Source: Gymnodinialimonas ulvae (GTDB lineage: Bacteria; Pseudomonadota; Alphaproteobacteria; Rhodobacterales; Rhodobacteraceae). Taken from it: 64,000 bases of DNA. Position 1 is the stretch's first letter; each line of letters starts with the position of its first letter. Shown here piece after piece: positions 41,049 to 50,234 of this stretch. The stretch is taken from positions 434,001 to 498,000 of the forward strand of contig NZ_JBBIFX010000003.1 of assembly GCF_037543845.1 (NCBI RefSeq), given 5' to 3'. Under the pieces are notes generated by a model. The model did not search any database. It was not told where the DNA came from and saw nothing but the letters and a program-made list of their open reading frames with translations. The position numbers and the translations under genes were made by a program.

Positions 41049-41797
41049 ATCAGGCCCACCTTTGACCGAATGCCTTCATCCCGCAGAGAGATATCGGTGC
41101 CGAGGAATGCATCCGCCTCCGCCGTGCACATCCACGCAAGGGCCTTGGCCGGCCACTCCGGGGGCACGTGATCTTCCCACTCCAGCTGGCTGACGGGGTT
41201 GATGCCGGACGCCTTGATGTCGCGCTGCATTTGCGTGGCCACGGTCCCGGGGCTGAGGCCGAGCGCGCGGATGCCTTGATCGCCAACTTCCTTGTGCAAG
41301 CAGCGCGTCAGCATGAGCGCCGCCGCCTTCGACGAGCAATAATGCGACCAACCTTCAAGCGCATTGGTGGCCGCCCCGGACGAGATCCCGATGATCGTCC
41401 CGCCCCGCCCTGCCATCAACGGCAAGGCCGCGCGGGCCCCGTTGAAGGTGCCTTTCAGGTTGATGTCGATCACCTGTGCCCAGGCCTCTGGATCAGACGC
41501 ATCAATCCGCGCGACTGGTTCAATGACGCCCGCATTGTTGATGACCACATCAAGTGCACCAAAGGTTTCGACCGCCGCGTTAAAGGCGGCCTCGACCTCC
41601 CAATAACGCGTCACATCGCAGGGCACGGCCAAGGCCGCGTCGCCGATTTCGCCGGCCAATTCGACAATCGCATCCCGCCCACGTGCCATTAAAATGACCT
41701 TGGCGCCCAGATCCGCAAATTCGCGGGCTGCAGCGGCGCCGATCCCGCGGCTCGCCCCCGTGATCGCGACAACCTTTCCCGATACGACATGAGACAT
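41045..41797 (-). CDS. Short-chain dehydrogenase/reductase (SDR)
   Basis: A 250-residue classical SDR: TGASRGIGAAAAREF (cofactor binding), NNAG, and the catalytic Ser and YxxxK in SHYCSSKAAALMLTRC (here SHYCSSK), followed by LSPGTVAT. NAD(P)-dependent oxidation or reduction of an alcohol or ketone is expected, substrate unknown. It is the first gene of a two-gene operon with the enoyl-CoA hydratase-like gene. Confidence 0.92.
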   Translation of the reverse strand: MSHVVSGKVVAITGASRGIGAAAAREFADLGAKVILMARGRDAIVELAGEIGDAALAVPCDVTRYWEVEAAFNAAVETFGALDVVINNAGVIEPVARIDASDPEAWAQVIDINLKGTFNGARAALPLMAGRGGTIIGISSGAATNALEGWSHYCSSKAAALMLTRCLHKEVGDQGIRALGLSPGTVATQMQRDIKASGINPVSQLEWEDHVPPEWPAKALAWMCTAEADAFLGTDISLRDEGIRSKVGLI

Positions 41798-41981
41798 CGC
41801 TATCCCCTTCTGCGTCAGTCATTTCTGTCACGCCAGACCTACCGTCCCAGCGGCGTGGGGACCAGACCCTTCGACCGCTCGCGCGCCCGGAAGCAGACTT
41901 TTCACGATCCTGACTTGACCCAACAGACGCGGAGGCCGACGCTATGGGCAGTGCTGTACCGCTGATGGAGCCGATGCCGTG

Positions 41982-43472
41982 ATGACCCGTTTTTCATTCT
42001 CTCTTTCGACGCTCGCCCTTTTGGCGGCCACCCCGGCATTTGCCGAGACCCTCGCCGCCGACCTCTGGGCCGAATGGCAGGCACAAGCGGAATTGACCGG
42101 TCAGTCCGTGAGCGCCACGGTCACGGAAACCGAAACCGGGCTGACGCTGTCGAACTTTACAACAACAGCCGAGGAGGACGGATTTTCGACCCGAGGGGCC
42201 ATTGACGAGATCGAGATGACGGAGAATTCCGATGGCACGGTGTCGGTCACCTATTCGGAGCTTTACTCCACGACCTTTACCTTCGAGGTCGACGCCGGCG
42301 ACCCGCCGGCCAACATCGAACTGCAACTGCGCCACGAGGGGCTGGACCTGCAGGTGTCGGGCGAGCCCGGCAATCGCACCTATACCTATGCAGCCGACCG
42401 TCTGACGCTGACCGACGGCGCGATCTGGGGCGGCGGGGGTGAGCCACCGACCATCGATCTGGACATGGTTATCTCCGATATGGCGAGCACCTATTCGGTG
42501 ACCGGCGACACCCCCGAAACCATGCGTTTTGATAGCACGGGCAGAATTGGCAGGATGCAGATGGCGCTTGAGGTCTTGCCGCCACCGGGTGAGACCGGGC
42601 GCCTGAAGATGGGGATGGTGATGGGCGCGGCGCAGGGAACGAGCGCTGGCACGTTCCTGTCGCTTGCTGCTCTGAGCGAGGCCGACGGCGCACTGCCGGA
42701 CGGATTGGATTTGAACGGAACCACGTCCTACGATTCCTTCGCACTGGAGTTTGAATTCGTCGACGTCGACGAGCAATTCGCCATCACCTACACCAACGCG
42801 GGCGGGCGTCTCGGCTTTGGGATGAGCGAAACCGAAATCTCTTACGAGATCGCCGGGCAGGGAATGCAAACGCGGATTTCTGCAATGGATCTTCCGGTGC
42901 CGATTGATCTCTCGGTTGCCTCCTCCGAAGCCACAATTGCGGTCCCCTTGTCCGCGGGGGACGCGCCGCAAGATGTCATGGCGCGGATCGCATATGAGGA
43001 CATAGCCCTGGGCGACAGCCTTTGGGCGATGATTGACCCAACCAACGCCATCCCGCGTGATCCTGCAAGCCTGATCCTGGATGCGACGGGGCAGGTGCAA
43101 TTGTTCGTGGACCTAATCAGCATCGATCCAGAAACCATGACCGGCCCGCCTGGTGAGCTGCGCGGGCTCAGCGTCAACGAGTTGCGACTTGACGTCGGTG
43201 GAGCAGAGTTGAGCGGTACCGCAGATGTCAGTTTTGCGCCTGGCCAATTGATCCCGATGCCGGCGGGTGCTGCTGATCTGCAATTGTCCGGCGGGAATGC
43301 ATTGCTCGATGCGCTGATCGCGGGCGGCATGGTGCCGGCCGAACAGGGTGCCTTCGTTCGTGGCATGGCCAATGCTTTTGCCCGGCCCGGTGCGGCTCCC
43401 GACACGCTGGAGACAAGCATAGAATTCGGTGAAGACGGCTCGATCACAGCCAACGGCATCCCGCTGCAATGA
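41982..43472 (+). CDS. DUF2125 family secreted protein
   Basis: The 496-residue protein has a Sec signal (FSFSLSTLALLAATPAFAE) and a long beta-rich mature part of repeated acidic strands. DUF2125 proteins are common in alphaproteobacteria and are of unknown function; their long beta-solenoid-like layout has been noted as similar to lipid- or LPS-handling proteins, but that is not shown here. An alternative GTG start lies one codon earlier at 41979. Confidence 0.83.
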   Translation: MTRFSFSLSTLALLAATPAFAETLAADLWAEWQAQAELTGQSVSATVTETETGLTLSNFTTTAEEDGFSTRGAIDEIEMTENSDGTVSVTYSELYSTTFTFEVDAGDPPANIELQLRHEGLDLQVSGEPGNRTYTYAADRLTLTDGAIWGGGGEPPTIDLDMVISDMASTYSVTGDTPETMRFDSTGRIGRMQMALEVLPPPGETGRLKMGMVMGAAQGTSAGTFLSLAALSEADGALPDGLDLNGTTSYDSFALEFEFVDVDEQFAITYTNAGGRLGFGMSETEISYEIAGQGMQTRISAMDLPVPIDLSVASSEATIAVPLSAGDAPQDVMARIAYEDIALGDSLWAMIDPTNAIPRDPASLILDATGQVQLFVDLISIDPETMTGPPGELRGLSVNELRLDVGGAELSGTADVSFAPGQLIPMPAGAADLQLSGGNALLDALIAGGMVPAEQGAFVRGMANAFARPGAAPDTLETSIEFGEDGSITANGIPLQ

Positions 43473-43587
43473 CAGCAACCCCAGAGCGCCTGCGCGCGGC
43501 CCGGTTCCTTACGGATCGGGCCGTTCCACTTGCATGCCGCCGGGCCGCGCCCTAGGTCGAAGGCATCACCAGCGCCGGGGACCATCC

Positions 43588-44937
43588 ATGAGCCATTCCG
43601 AAATCGCACCGCTGACCGAAGCGTTGCTGTCCGCCGCACAAAAAGCGGGAGCCGATGCAGCGGATGCGATCGCCATCGATGGCACGTCGATCCATATCGA
43701 GGTTCTCAACGGCGCGCTTGAGTTGGCCGAGCGATCCGAAGGGGTAGAGATTGGCTTGCGTGTCATGGTGGGCCACCGGCAGGCCTGCGTCTCTGCGTCG
43801 GATATCGAATCCAGCACGCTGACCGAGATGGCCGAACGCGCCGTCGCCATGGCGCGGCTTGCGCCGGAGGATCCGCATATCGGGCTGGCCGAACCCGACG
43901 CGCTTTCCGAGATGCGCGATGGCGATGCGCTTGATTTGGTCGACCTTGGTGAGGACCCCGATCCCGCGGCTCTGGAATCGCGCGCCCTTGAGGCAGAAGC
44001 CGCAGCCCTGGCTGTTGACGGGATTAGTCAGGTGTCCAGCGCCGGGGCTGCCTATAGCCGTCATCGCATCCATCTGGCCGCATCGAACGGCTTCGCCGGT
44101 GGCTATTCCCGCACCGATCACGGCACGTTCTGCGTGGCGATCACCGGCGAAGGCACCGGGATGGAGCGCGATCACTTTGGCGACGGGCGCAATCACCTGG
44201 ACGATCTGATGCCCGCGGCAGTGGTCGGACACACCGCCGCCGAGCGCACCGTCGAACGCGCCGGTGCGCGCAAACCGCCGACCGGGGCGTTCCCGGTGGT
44301 TTACGATGAACGCGTCTCTTCGGCGCTGATCGGGCATTTGTTGTCGGCGACCAACGGCACCTCCATCGCGCGCGGATCGTCCTGGGCGCGGGACCTGTTG
44401 GGCGAGCAAGTGCTGCCTGCAGATCTGTCGCTGACCGAAGAGCCGCACCGCCCCCGGACCTCAGGCAGCCGCCCGTTTGATGCGGAGGGACTGCCGACCC
44501 GCAACCGCGCCATCGTGGAAAACGGCGTGTTGACCGGATGGACCCTCGACCTTGCCACCGGGCGCAAATTGGGGATGCCGTCCACCGGCAACGCGGGCCG
44601 CGGCACCAGCAATCCGCCATCCCCCAGCATCGGCAACGTCCGCCTGACCGCGGGCGATCTGACGCGCGGCGCGCTTTTGGCGGAGATGGGCACGGGCCTT
44701 TTGATCACGTCGATGATCGGCTCCTCGATCAACGCAACGACGGGGGATTATTCGCGCGGCGCCTCGGGCTTCTGGGTCGAGAACGGCGAAATTGCCTATC
44801 CTGTCAACGAATGCACGGTGGCGGGCAACCTCAAGGACATGCTGCGGTCCATCGTTCCGGCCAACGACGCGCGCGTGCATCTCAGCCGTGTTGTCCCCTC
44901 GTTGCTTGTCGAAGGACTGACGATTGCCGGGGCCTGA
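43588..44937 (+). CDS. pmbA: TldD/PmbA family metalloprotease-like protein, PmbA-like
   Basis: The 449-residue sequence matches the PmbA/TldE protein: GLRVMVGHRQACVSASDI, GGYSRTDHGTFCVAITGEG and STGNAGRGTSNPPSPSIGN are recognisable blocks. PmbA (TldE) is the partner of the metalloprotease TldD; the pair cleaves unfolded peptides such as microcin B17 leader. TldD is not visible in the window. The gene overlaps the following bisphosphate nucleotidase-like gene by 14 bases. Confidence 0.9.
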   Translation: MSHSEIAPLTEALLSAAQKAGADAADAIAIDGTSIHIEVLNGALELAERSEGVEIGLRVMVGHRQACVSASDIESSTLTEMAERAVAMARLAPEDPHIGLAEPDALSEMRDGDALDLVDLGEDPDPAALESRALEAEAAALAVDGISQVSSAGAAYSRHRIHLAASNGFAGGYSRTDHGTFCVAITGEGTGMERDHFGDGRNHLDDLMPAAVVGHTAAERTVERAGARKPPTGAFPVVYDERVSSALIGHLLSATNGTSIARGSSWARDLLGEQVLPADLSLTEEPHRPRTSGSRPFDAEGLPTRNRAIVENGVLTGWTLDLATGRKLGMPSTGNAGRGTSNPPSPSIGNVRLTAGDLTRGALLAEMGTGLLITSMIGSSINATTGDYSRGASGFWVENGEIAYPVNECTVAGNLKDMLRSIVPANDARVHLSRVVPSLLVEGLTIAGA

Positions 44938-45700
44938 AGACGACCTGTCTCTATTGATCAACGCAGCGGAACGGGCCGGTGACATTGCTGGCCAATACTT
45001 CCAACGCAACCCACAGATCTGGGACAAGGGCGCCGAAGGGCCCGTGACTGAGGCCGATATCGCCATCGACACCATGCTGCGCGAGACCCTGCTTGGCGCG
45101 CGGCCCGATTACGGCTGGTTGTCGGAGGAAACCGAAGATGACCCCAGACGCCTATCGGCCGAAACGGTGTTCATCTGCGACCCGATCGATGGCACACGCG
45201 CTTTTATCGACGGGCAACGCAGCTTTGCGCATTCGTTATCTGTCGTGCATCGGGGGCAGGTGACGGCAGGGGTGGTATTCCTCCCGATGCGCGGCAAGCT
45301 CTACGCCGCCACGCGGGGCCATGGTGCAACGCTGAACGGCCAATCCACGCGTGTCACAGAAGCCAGCACGCCCGAACAGGCCACGTTCCTGACCACCAAG
45401 GCCAACCTCACACCGGAGCATTGGCCGCGCGGCGTACCGGATATCGGACGCGCCTACCGCCCATCGCTGGCCTATCGCATGTCGCTGGTCGGGGAAGGTC
45501 GCTTTGATGGAATGATGACGTTTCGCCCAACCTGGGAATGGGACATTGCCGCAGGCGCGCTGATCATTGAAGAGGCCGGGGGGCTGGCAACCGATAGTCG
45601 GGGGGCACCCCTTCGGTTCAACGGCCAAAGCGCGCAGGTGGACGGGGTGCTGGCCGGGGCCCCGGACGTGCACCGCGCATTGGTGGCACAGCGCGCCTAG
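44924..45700 (+). CDS. Inositol monophosphatase-family protein (CysQ-like 3'(2'),5'-bisphosphate nucleotidase)
   Basis: A 258-residue Mg-dependent phosphatase with the three family motifs: WLSEETEDD, CDPIDGTRAFIDG (metal and substrate ligands) and WEWDIAAGALIIEEAGG. CysQ enzymes hydrolyse adenosine 3',5'-bisphosphate from sulfate assimilation; inositol monophosphatase is an equal option. The start is TTG at 44924, overlapping the end of pmbA by 14 bases. The convergent small protein gene shares the CTAG stop palindrome. Confidence 0.85.
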   Translation: MPGPEDDLSLLINAAERAGDIAGQYFQRNPQIWDKGAEGPVTEADIAIDTMLRETLLGARPDYGWLSEETEDDPRRLSAETVFICDPIDGTRAFIDGQRSFAHSLSVVHRGQVTAGVVFLPMRGKLYAATRGHGATLNGQSTRVTEASTPEQATFLTTKANLTPEHWPRGVPDIGRAYRPSLAYRMSLVGEGRFDGMMTFRPTWEWDIAAGALIIEEAGGLATDSRGAPLRFNGQSAQVDGVLAGAPDVHRALVAQRA

Positions 45701-45879
45701 CGGCCCGAAAGCTCGAAGACGATCACGTTGAGCGGCCCGGTGGACATCATCCGGACGGACGACAGCGCATCTTCGGCGTCTTGTGAGACGGCGTAGGCAT
45801 CGGCAGAGCTGGAGAGCGTTGCAAGCACGGAGATGAGCAGAAGGGATGCCAGAAAAACAAGGGATACGCGAAGGGTCAT
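45697..45879 (-). CDS. Small putative secreted protein (60 aa), uncertain
   Basis: The 60-residue frame begins MTLRVSLVFLASLLLISVLAT, a good signal peptide, followed by a short mature part ending in VIVFELSGR. There is no recognisable ribosome binding site. It ends in the CTAG palindrome shared with the upstream gene on the other strand. I list it because of the signal peptide and the compact fit; it may be spurious. Confidence 0.4.
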   Translation of the reverse strand: MTLRVSLVFLASLLLISVLATLSSSADAYAVSQDAEDALSSVRMMSTGPLNVIVFELSGR

Positions 45880-46355
45880 GGCAGCTATGTCTTTTACTCG
45901 GAAATGGGATACAGGCGAAATCTTCCGCTCGTCAGCCGTACTTGCCCGTGAAAGCTACGCCTTCCCGAGCAACCGCGCGAGTAAGGGTGTCCTTACCCCG
46001 AAACTGCAAAGATCGCGGTGCACCGGAGACGCACGGCGATCAAGGGCTTAGAACGCAGGGGGTGTTAAGCGGAGCGGCCCTTTTGAGGGACAAGGGGAAG
46101 AGGGACAAAGGCCGCTCCGCTGTTGGCTGGTCGTGAAAAATCGACCGATGCCAGTTTTGGTTCAAAAAGTGTCTGTTGTTCAAAGTCGTTGTGTCTTTCG
46201 ATGAGGACGGTATGCCCTGGATCATCGATCCGCGCGAGGCAGGAAAACCTGACCCTCACCCGCCGGTTTGGCACTCGACGTGGGAGGCTTGCTTGAAGCC
46301 CAAGGCTGTGCCGCTTATGGGTGCAGGCACATCCTTCAGCGACCGGAGACCTCCG
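45880..46355. other. 476-base intergenic region with inverted repeats
   Basis: No gene is supported between the small protein and the DUF4170 gene. The region holds a short inverted repeat GTAAGG-GTGT-CCTTAC (45981-45996) and a long one with a 12-bp stem and 30-base loop (46068-46121). Frames that cross it, including an N-terminal extension of the DUF4170 gene to 46176, lack signal, domain and site. Confidence 0.6.
46068..46121. repeat. Inverted repeat, 12-bp perfect stem with purine-rich 30-base loop
   Basis: AGCGGAGCGGCC (46068-46079) and GGCCGCTCCGCT (46110-46121) are perfect complements. The loop contains two copies of GAGGGACAA separated by GGGGAA (46085-46108). No T-tract follows on either strand, so it is not a classical terminator. 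On the minus strand the loop is C/T-rich and could pair with ribosome-binding sequences. Confidence 0.8.
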
Positions 46356-46601
46356 ATGCCCCAACGCCTGCACCTCGTATTCGGCGGCGAACTTGTCGAC
46401 CCTCAGCGCACCGAGTTCGAAAACGTCGACGACATCCATATCGTCGGCATGTTCAGCGATTACGACAGCGCCTACAACGCCTGGAAATCCGAAGCGCAGC
46501 GTACGGTCGACAACGCGCATATGCGGTATTTCATCGCCCATATTCATCGCCTCCGTGATGAGGAGGCCGAAGCCTCTTCGACCGAGGAACTGGGACACTA
46601 G
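46356..46601 (+). CDS. DUF4170 family protein
   Basis: The 81-residue protein starts MPQRLHLVFGGELVDPQRTEF and carries MFSDYDSAYNAWKSEAQRTVDNAHMRYFIAHIHRL (cited in parts), typical of DUF4170. Function is unknown. GGAG lies a few bases before the ATG. It sits 8 bases before waaA, a position repeated in Roseobacter genomes, which points to a link with lipid A assembly or its regulation. Confidence 0.88.
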   Translation: MPQRLHLVFGGELVDPQRTEFENVDDIHIVGMFSDYDSAYNAWKSEAQRTVDNAHMRYFIAHIHRLRDEEAEASSTEELGH

Positions 46602-46609
46602 AGCCCGGT

Positions 46610-47923
46610 ATGGCGCGGTCCATCTTCCTCAGCCTCTACCTCGCCTGGTCCGCACGTGGTGCCCGCGCCTTCGCGGAGCGCAAGCTGAGCGAGCGTGTTG
46701 CAGCGGGCAAGGAAGATCCCGCCCGCCTGAACGAGCGGCGCGGAATCGCAAGCCGCCCGCGCCCCGAAGGCCCGCTGATCTGGTTCCATGCGGCTTCGGT
46801 CGGGGAATCCGTCGCCATCCTTGAGCTGGTCCGCCGGGTACTGGAAGAGCGTGACGATGCCCATGTTCTAGTGACCACCGGCACCGTGACATCGGCCGAA
46901 ATCATGACCGACCGCTTGCCGGGACGCGCCATCCACCACTTCGCACCGCTGGATGCCAAGACCTTCGTCACCGCTTTCCTCGACCATTGGCGCCCGGATA
47001 TGGCGATCTGGACCGAGAGCGAACTTTGGCCAACCCTCGTGGTGGAAACCAGCGCGCGCGATATTCCCATGCTGCTGCTTAATGCAAGAATGTCGAAGGC
47101 CAGCCATGACAGATGGCGCTTTGCCAGAGGCGTGGTGCGCAACCTGCTTGAACGCTTCGACATGGCCTTGGTGCAAGATGAGTTGACCCAAAGCTACCTG
47201 CGCCAACTCGGTATGCCCGCCGACCGGATGCAGGTGCTCGGCACGTTGAAAGAGGGCGCCGCGGCCCTGCCATGTGACGAAGACGAGCGCGCCGAATACG
47301 CGAAATCTCTGGCCGGTCGCCCGGTCTGGCTGGCCGCATCGACCCATGAGGGCGAAGAAAAGCTGGTGCTTCAGGCGCATCGCCTTGCCATGCGCGCCTC
47401 GCCGCGTTTGTTGCTCATCCTTGTGCCGCGCCATCCCGAGCGTGGTGACGAGATCGCGACCCTCCTGCAGGAAGACGGCTGGCGTTTTACGCGCAGATCG
47501 GCGCGCGAAGGTCTCAAAGACGACGCGCAGATCTATCTTGCCGATACGATGGGCGAAATGGGTCTTTGGTACCGCCTTGCCCCAATCAGTTTCGTTGGCG
47601 GATCGCTTGTCGCCATCGGCGGGCATAATCCGTTTGAACCTGCGGCCCTTGGGTCTGCCATTCTGCACGGCCCCTATGTGACGAATTTCGTCGATATCTA
47701 TCAGCGCTTGACCCAGGCCGAGGCCGCGCGCCTTGCCGCTTCTCCGGAAAAACTATCGGGCCATGTCGTTGATCTGCTCAGCCCTGAGACCGCCGCTGGC
47801 ATGGCCGCAGCGGCCTGGGGTGTGATCTCGGAAGGGGCGGATGTGACGGACCGGGCACTGTCGCTCATCATGGATACCCTGGACGAGGCCGAAATCCGCG
47901 CCCTGCGCGCCGAGGTCTCCTGA
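46610..47923 (+). CDS. waaA: 3-deoxy-D-manno-octulosonic acid (Kdo) transferase
   Basis: WaaA (KdtA) transfers Kdo from CMP-Kdo onto lipid IVA. The 437-residue protein has the GT30 features: an N-terminal hydrophobic anchor, WFHAASVGESVAILEL near residue 60, WTESELWPTLV, and SFVGGSLVAIGGHNPFEPAALG in the C-terminal half. It is tied to lpxK, whose start codon overlaps the waaA stop (TGATG). Confidence 0.95.
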   Translation: MARSIFLSLYLAWSARGARAFAERKLSERVAAGKEDPARLNERRGIASRPRPEGPLIWFHAASVGESVAILELVRRVLEERDDAHVLVTTGTVTSAEIMTDRLPGRAIHHFAPLDAKTFVTAFLDHWRPDMAIWTESELWPTLVVETSARDIPMLLLNARMSKASHDRWRFARGVVRNLLERFDMALVQDELTQSYLRQLGMPADRMQVLGTLKEGAAALPCDEDERAEYAKSLAGRPVWLAASTHEGEEKLVLQAHRLAMRASPRLLLILVPRHPERGDEIATLLQEDGWRFTRRSAREGLKDDAQIYLADTMGEMGLWYRLAPISFVGGSLVAIGGHNPFEPAALGSAILHGPYVTNFVDIYQRLTQAEAARLAASPEKLSGHVVDLLSPETAAGMAAAAWGVISEGADVTDRALSLIMDTLDEAEIRALRAEVS

Positions 47924-48915
47924 TGCGCGCGCCAGGCTTCTGGCATCGACCACCGGGATTGGCGGCAACATTATTGTCCCCGCTCGGCACGCTTTATGCC
48001 ACAGGCACCGCCCGGCGCCTCGCTGGCGGGCCACGCGAAAAGGTCGGCGTACCGATCATCTGCGTTGGCAACATCAACGCTGGCGGAACCGGAAAGACAC
48101 CAACCGTGATCGCGCTGGCTGAAATCTTTCGGAACCGGGGCATCACGGCCCATGTCGTCAGCCGCGGCTATGGCGGGCGGATCACCGAACCCACGCGGGT
48201 GGACGAACAGGGGCACAGCGCCGCGGATGTCGGAGACGAGCCGCTGCTTCTGGCCGCTTTCCTGCCGACATGGGTCGCCGAAGATCGGGCCGAAGGCGCG
48301 CGCGCGGCGGTGGGCGCGGGGGCCGAGGCGATCATCCTCGATGACGGTTTCCAGAACCCCGCGCTGCATCACGATCTGTCGATTGTGGTGGTCGACGCGT
48401 GGCGCGGGTTCGGCAACGGCAAGGTCATCCCCGCAGGCCCGTTGCGCGAGCCGGTTTCCGTTGGCATGGGCCGGGCGGATCTTTTGCTGTCGATCGGAAA
48501 TGCAGCGGCGCAGTCCCGCTTTGACAGCCGTTGGAGCACTCAAGTCAACGCCCCACGTTTGCGGGGCGAGCTGACGCCACTGCCCACGGGCCTTCCGCTT
48601 GCTGGCATGCCCGTTCTCGCCTTCGCCGGCATCGGCCATCCGGAGAAGTTTTTCGCCACCCTCCGGGATCTGGGGGCCGACTTGCTGGCCACGCACGCTT
48701 TGGCCGACCATCAGCCGCTCAGTGGCGCATTGATGACACGTCTTATCCGCGACGCCGACATGCGTGGCGCGCAAGTGGTCACGACCGAAAAAGACGCCGT
48801 GCGCCTGAAACCGGAGCATCGTGCGCGGGTCATGACCGTGCCCGTGCGGTTGCAACTCAACGAAAAAGGACCGCTGGATGCGGCCCTTGATCGTGTTTTT
48901 TCGATGAACGGCTGA
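47923..48915 (+). CDS. lpxK: Tetraacyldisaccharide 4'-kinase
   Basis: LpxK phosphorylates the 4' position of the lipid A disaccharide at the inner membrane. The 330-residue protein has the P-loop GNINAGGTGKTPTVIAL, LDDGFQNPALHHDLSIVVVDA and the C-terminal VVTTEKDAVRL. It is the last gene of the DUF4170-waaA-lpxK set and faces the DsbA-like gene. Confidence 0.95.
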   Translation: MRAPGFWHRPPGLAATLLSPLGTLYATGTARRLAGGPREKVGVPIICVGNINAGGTGKTPTVIALAEIFRNRGITAHVVSRGYGGRITEPTRVDEQGHSAADVGDEPLLLAAFLPTWVAEDRAEGARAAVGAGAEAIILDDGFQNPALHHDLSIVVVDAWRGFGNGKVIPAGPLREPVSVGMGRADLLLSIGNAAAQSRFDSRWSTQVNAPRLRGELTPLPTGLPLAGMPVLAFAGIGHPEKFFATLRDLGADLLATHALADHQPLSGALMTRLIRDADMRGAQVVTTEKDAVRLKPEHRARVMTVPVRLQLNEKGPLDAALDRVFSMNG

Positions 48916-48918
48916 CCG

Positions 48919-49608
48919 TCAGCCGGCGGCTTCAAGTTCCGCGTCGATCAGCCCGCGCAGATCATCGTAGTTCATGTTGCCGTGCAATTCGTCGTTCAAC
49001 ACAAAGGCCGGGGTGCCGGGTATTGCGTGGACTTCCGTATTGGCCTCGTAGGTCGCAATCATCGCCTCCGCCATGGCGGCATCCGTCATGCAGGCATCAA
49101 GCTCTTCGTTGGAAAACCCTGCCGTGCGCCCGATCCGGCGAAGGTTTTCGGCCACCTCGGCAGGCGCGCCTTGCGTCCATTCCGATTGGTTCGCGTAGAT
49201 CAGATCCACGATCCCGAAGTACCGCAGCGGCCCCCCACAACGCGCGACCATGCCGGCCCATAGGCCGTACCTGTCGAAATACACCTCGCGGTAGATGAAG
49301 TTGATCAGGCCAGGCTCGATGTAATCGGCTTCAAGCTGTGGGTAGACGTTTTCGTGGAACGTCCGGCAATGTGGGCAGGTGAAGCTGGCATATTCGATCA
49401 ACGTGACCGCCGCATCGGGATTGCCCTTCGACATCTCGACCACCTCCGGCAGGTCGCCGGACGCCTCTTGCGCGTTGGCGGGCTGGAACGGAAGAAGATC
49501 CGTCGCGGTTTCCATGGCCGTGGTCCCGCGCCCTTGCCAGTACAAGTAGCCACCTGCGCCCAACAGGCCGGTAGCGCCGCCCAACAACATGGCTCTGCGT
49601 TGCATCAT
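48919..49608 (-). CDS. DsbA family thiol oxidoreductase
   Basis: A 229-residue exported thioredoxin-fold protein. The N-terminus (QRRAMLLGGATGLLGAGGYLYW) is a signal or anchor with RR, possibly Tat. The active site is FTCPHCRTFHENVYPQ (C78-P-H-C81), followed by the helical insert and a cis-proline TPAFVLN. This group includes the DsbA/BdbD/ScsC-like oxidoreductases; a matching DsbB is not in the window. It starts 7 bases after the end of the dciA-like gene. Confidence 0.92.
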   Translation of the reverse strand: MMQRRAMLLGGATGLLGAGGYLYWQGRGTTAMETATDLLPFQPANAQEASGDLPEVVEMSKGNPDAAVTLIEYASFTCPHCRTFHENVYPQLEADYIEPGLINFIYREVYFDRYGLWAGMVARCGGPLRYFGIVDLIYANQSEWTQGAPAEVAENLRRIGRTAGFSNEELDACMTDAAMAEAMIATYEANTEVHAIPGTPAFVLNDELHGNMNYDDLRGLIDAELEAAG

Positions 49609-49615
49609 ATTCTCC

Positions 49616-50152
49616 TCAGGAGTTCGAAGTTGTTTGATTGCTAACTATGTTCCCGGCCAGCTTGCGCAAGGCATCCCGCAGGCCGGGGTCATCAATGGTG
49701 TCGAGCGCTTCGGTTGCCTTCGACAAGCGGGCGGGATCCGGGGCGGCGCGTTTTGTTGGCCTTTGCGCCTCGAACGCAACCTTGCCCTCGGCAAATCCCG
49801 TGGGTGCCGTCTGCGTGATCTGCACATCCTTGATCGCGGAATAGCCGTAGCAGGCGTTCACGCGCGTCACGATGACCTGCTTTTGCATCGCCAGCATCGG
49901 CGCGTGGGCCCCGGTCGTCAGGACCTGCAACGTGCCACCGAACCCACGGCCGAACTTGATCTTCACCGGCAGCGCCACATCGGCGATGTCTGGGCCCACA
50001 ATCTCGGCCCAATGGGTGAGCAGCTTGGTTTCTGCAAAGCCGCGCTTTTCCGCCGGGCTGCGCAGTTCCGAACCGACCAATGTCACCGCACGCTCAAAGC
50101 CGCGCATCCGTCGGCGCGGTTTTCCTGGGCTTTGGGTCGGGCTATGCGCCAT
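49616..50152 (-). CDS. DciA/DUF721 family protein
   Basis: A 178-residue DUF721 (DciA) protein: ELRSPAEKRGFAETKLLTHWAEIVGPDIA and LQVLTTGAHAPMLAMQKQVIVTRVN (cited in parts) define the KH-like domain. DciA is the ancestral loader of the replicative helicase DnaB in bacteria lacking DnaC, so this gene plausibly acts at replication initiation. The C-terminal region is short and basic. It is divergent from mutY. Confidence 0.88.
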   Translation of the reverse strand: MAHSPTQSPGKPRRRMRGFERAVTLVGSELRSPAEKRGFAETKLLTHWAEIVGPDIADVALPVKIKFGRGFGGTLQVLTTGAHAPMLAMQKQVIVTRVNACYGYSAIKDVQITQTAPTGFAEGKVAFEAQRPTKRAAPDPARLSKATEALDTIDDPGLRDALRKLAGNIVSNQTTSNS

Positions 50153-50234
50153 CGCAGGTTGATCCTTTCGTTATACGCACTCTATCCGTTCATGAGATGC
50201 TAACCAACACCAAGCGGCACGGGTTTGATAACGC

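Noticed and set aside
46176..46355. N-terminal extension of the DUF4170 gene
   Set aside because: The extra 60 residues have no domain, no signal and no conserved start site; the ATG at 46356 has GGAG and fits the family.
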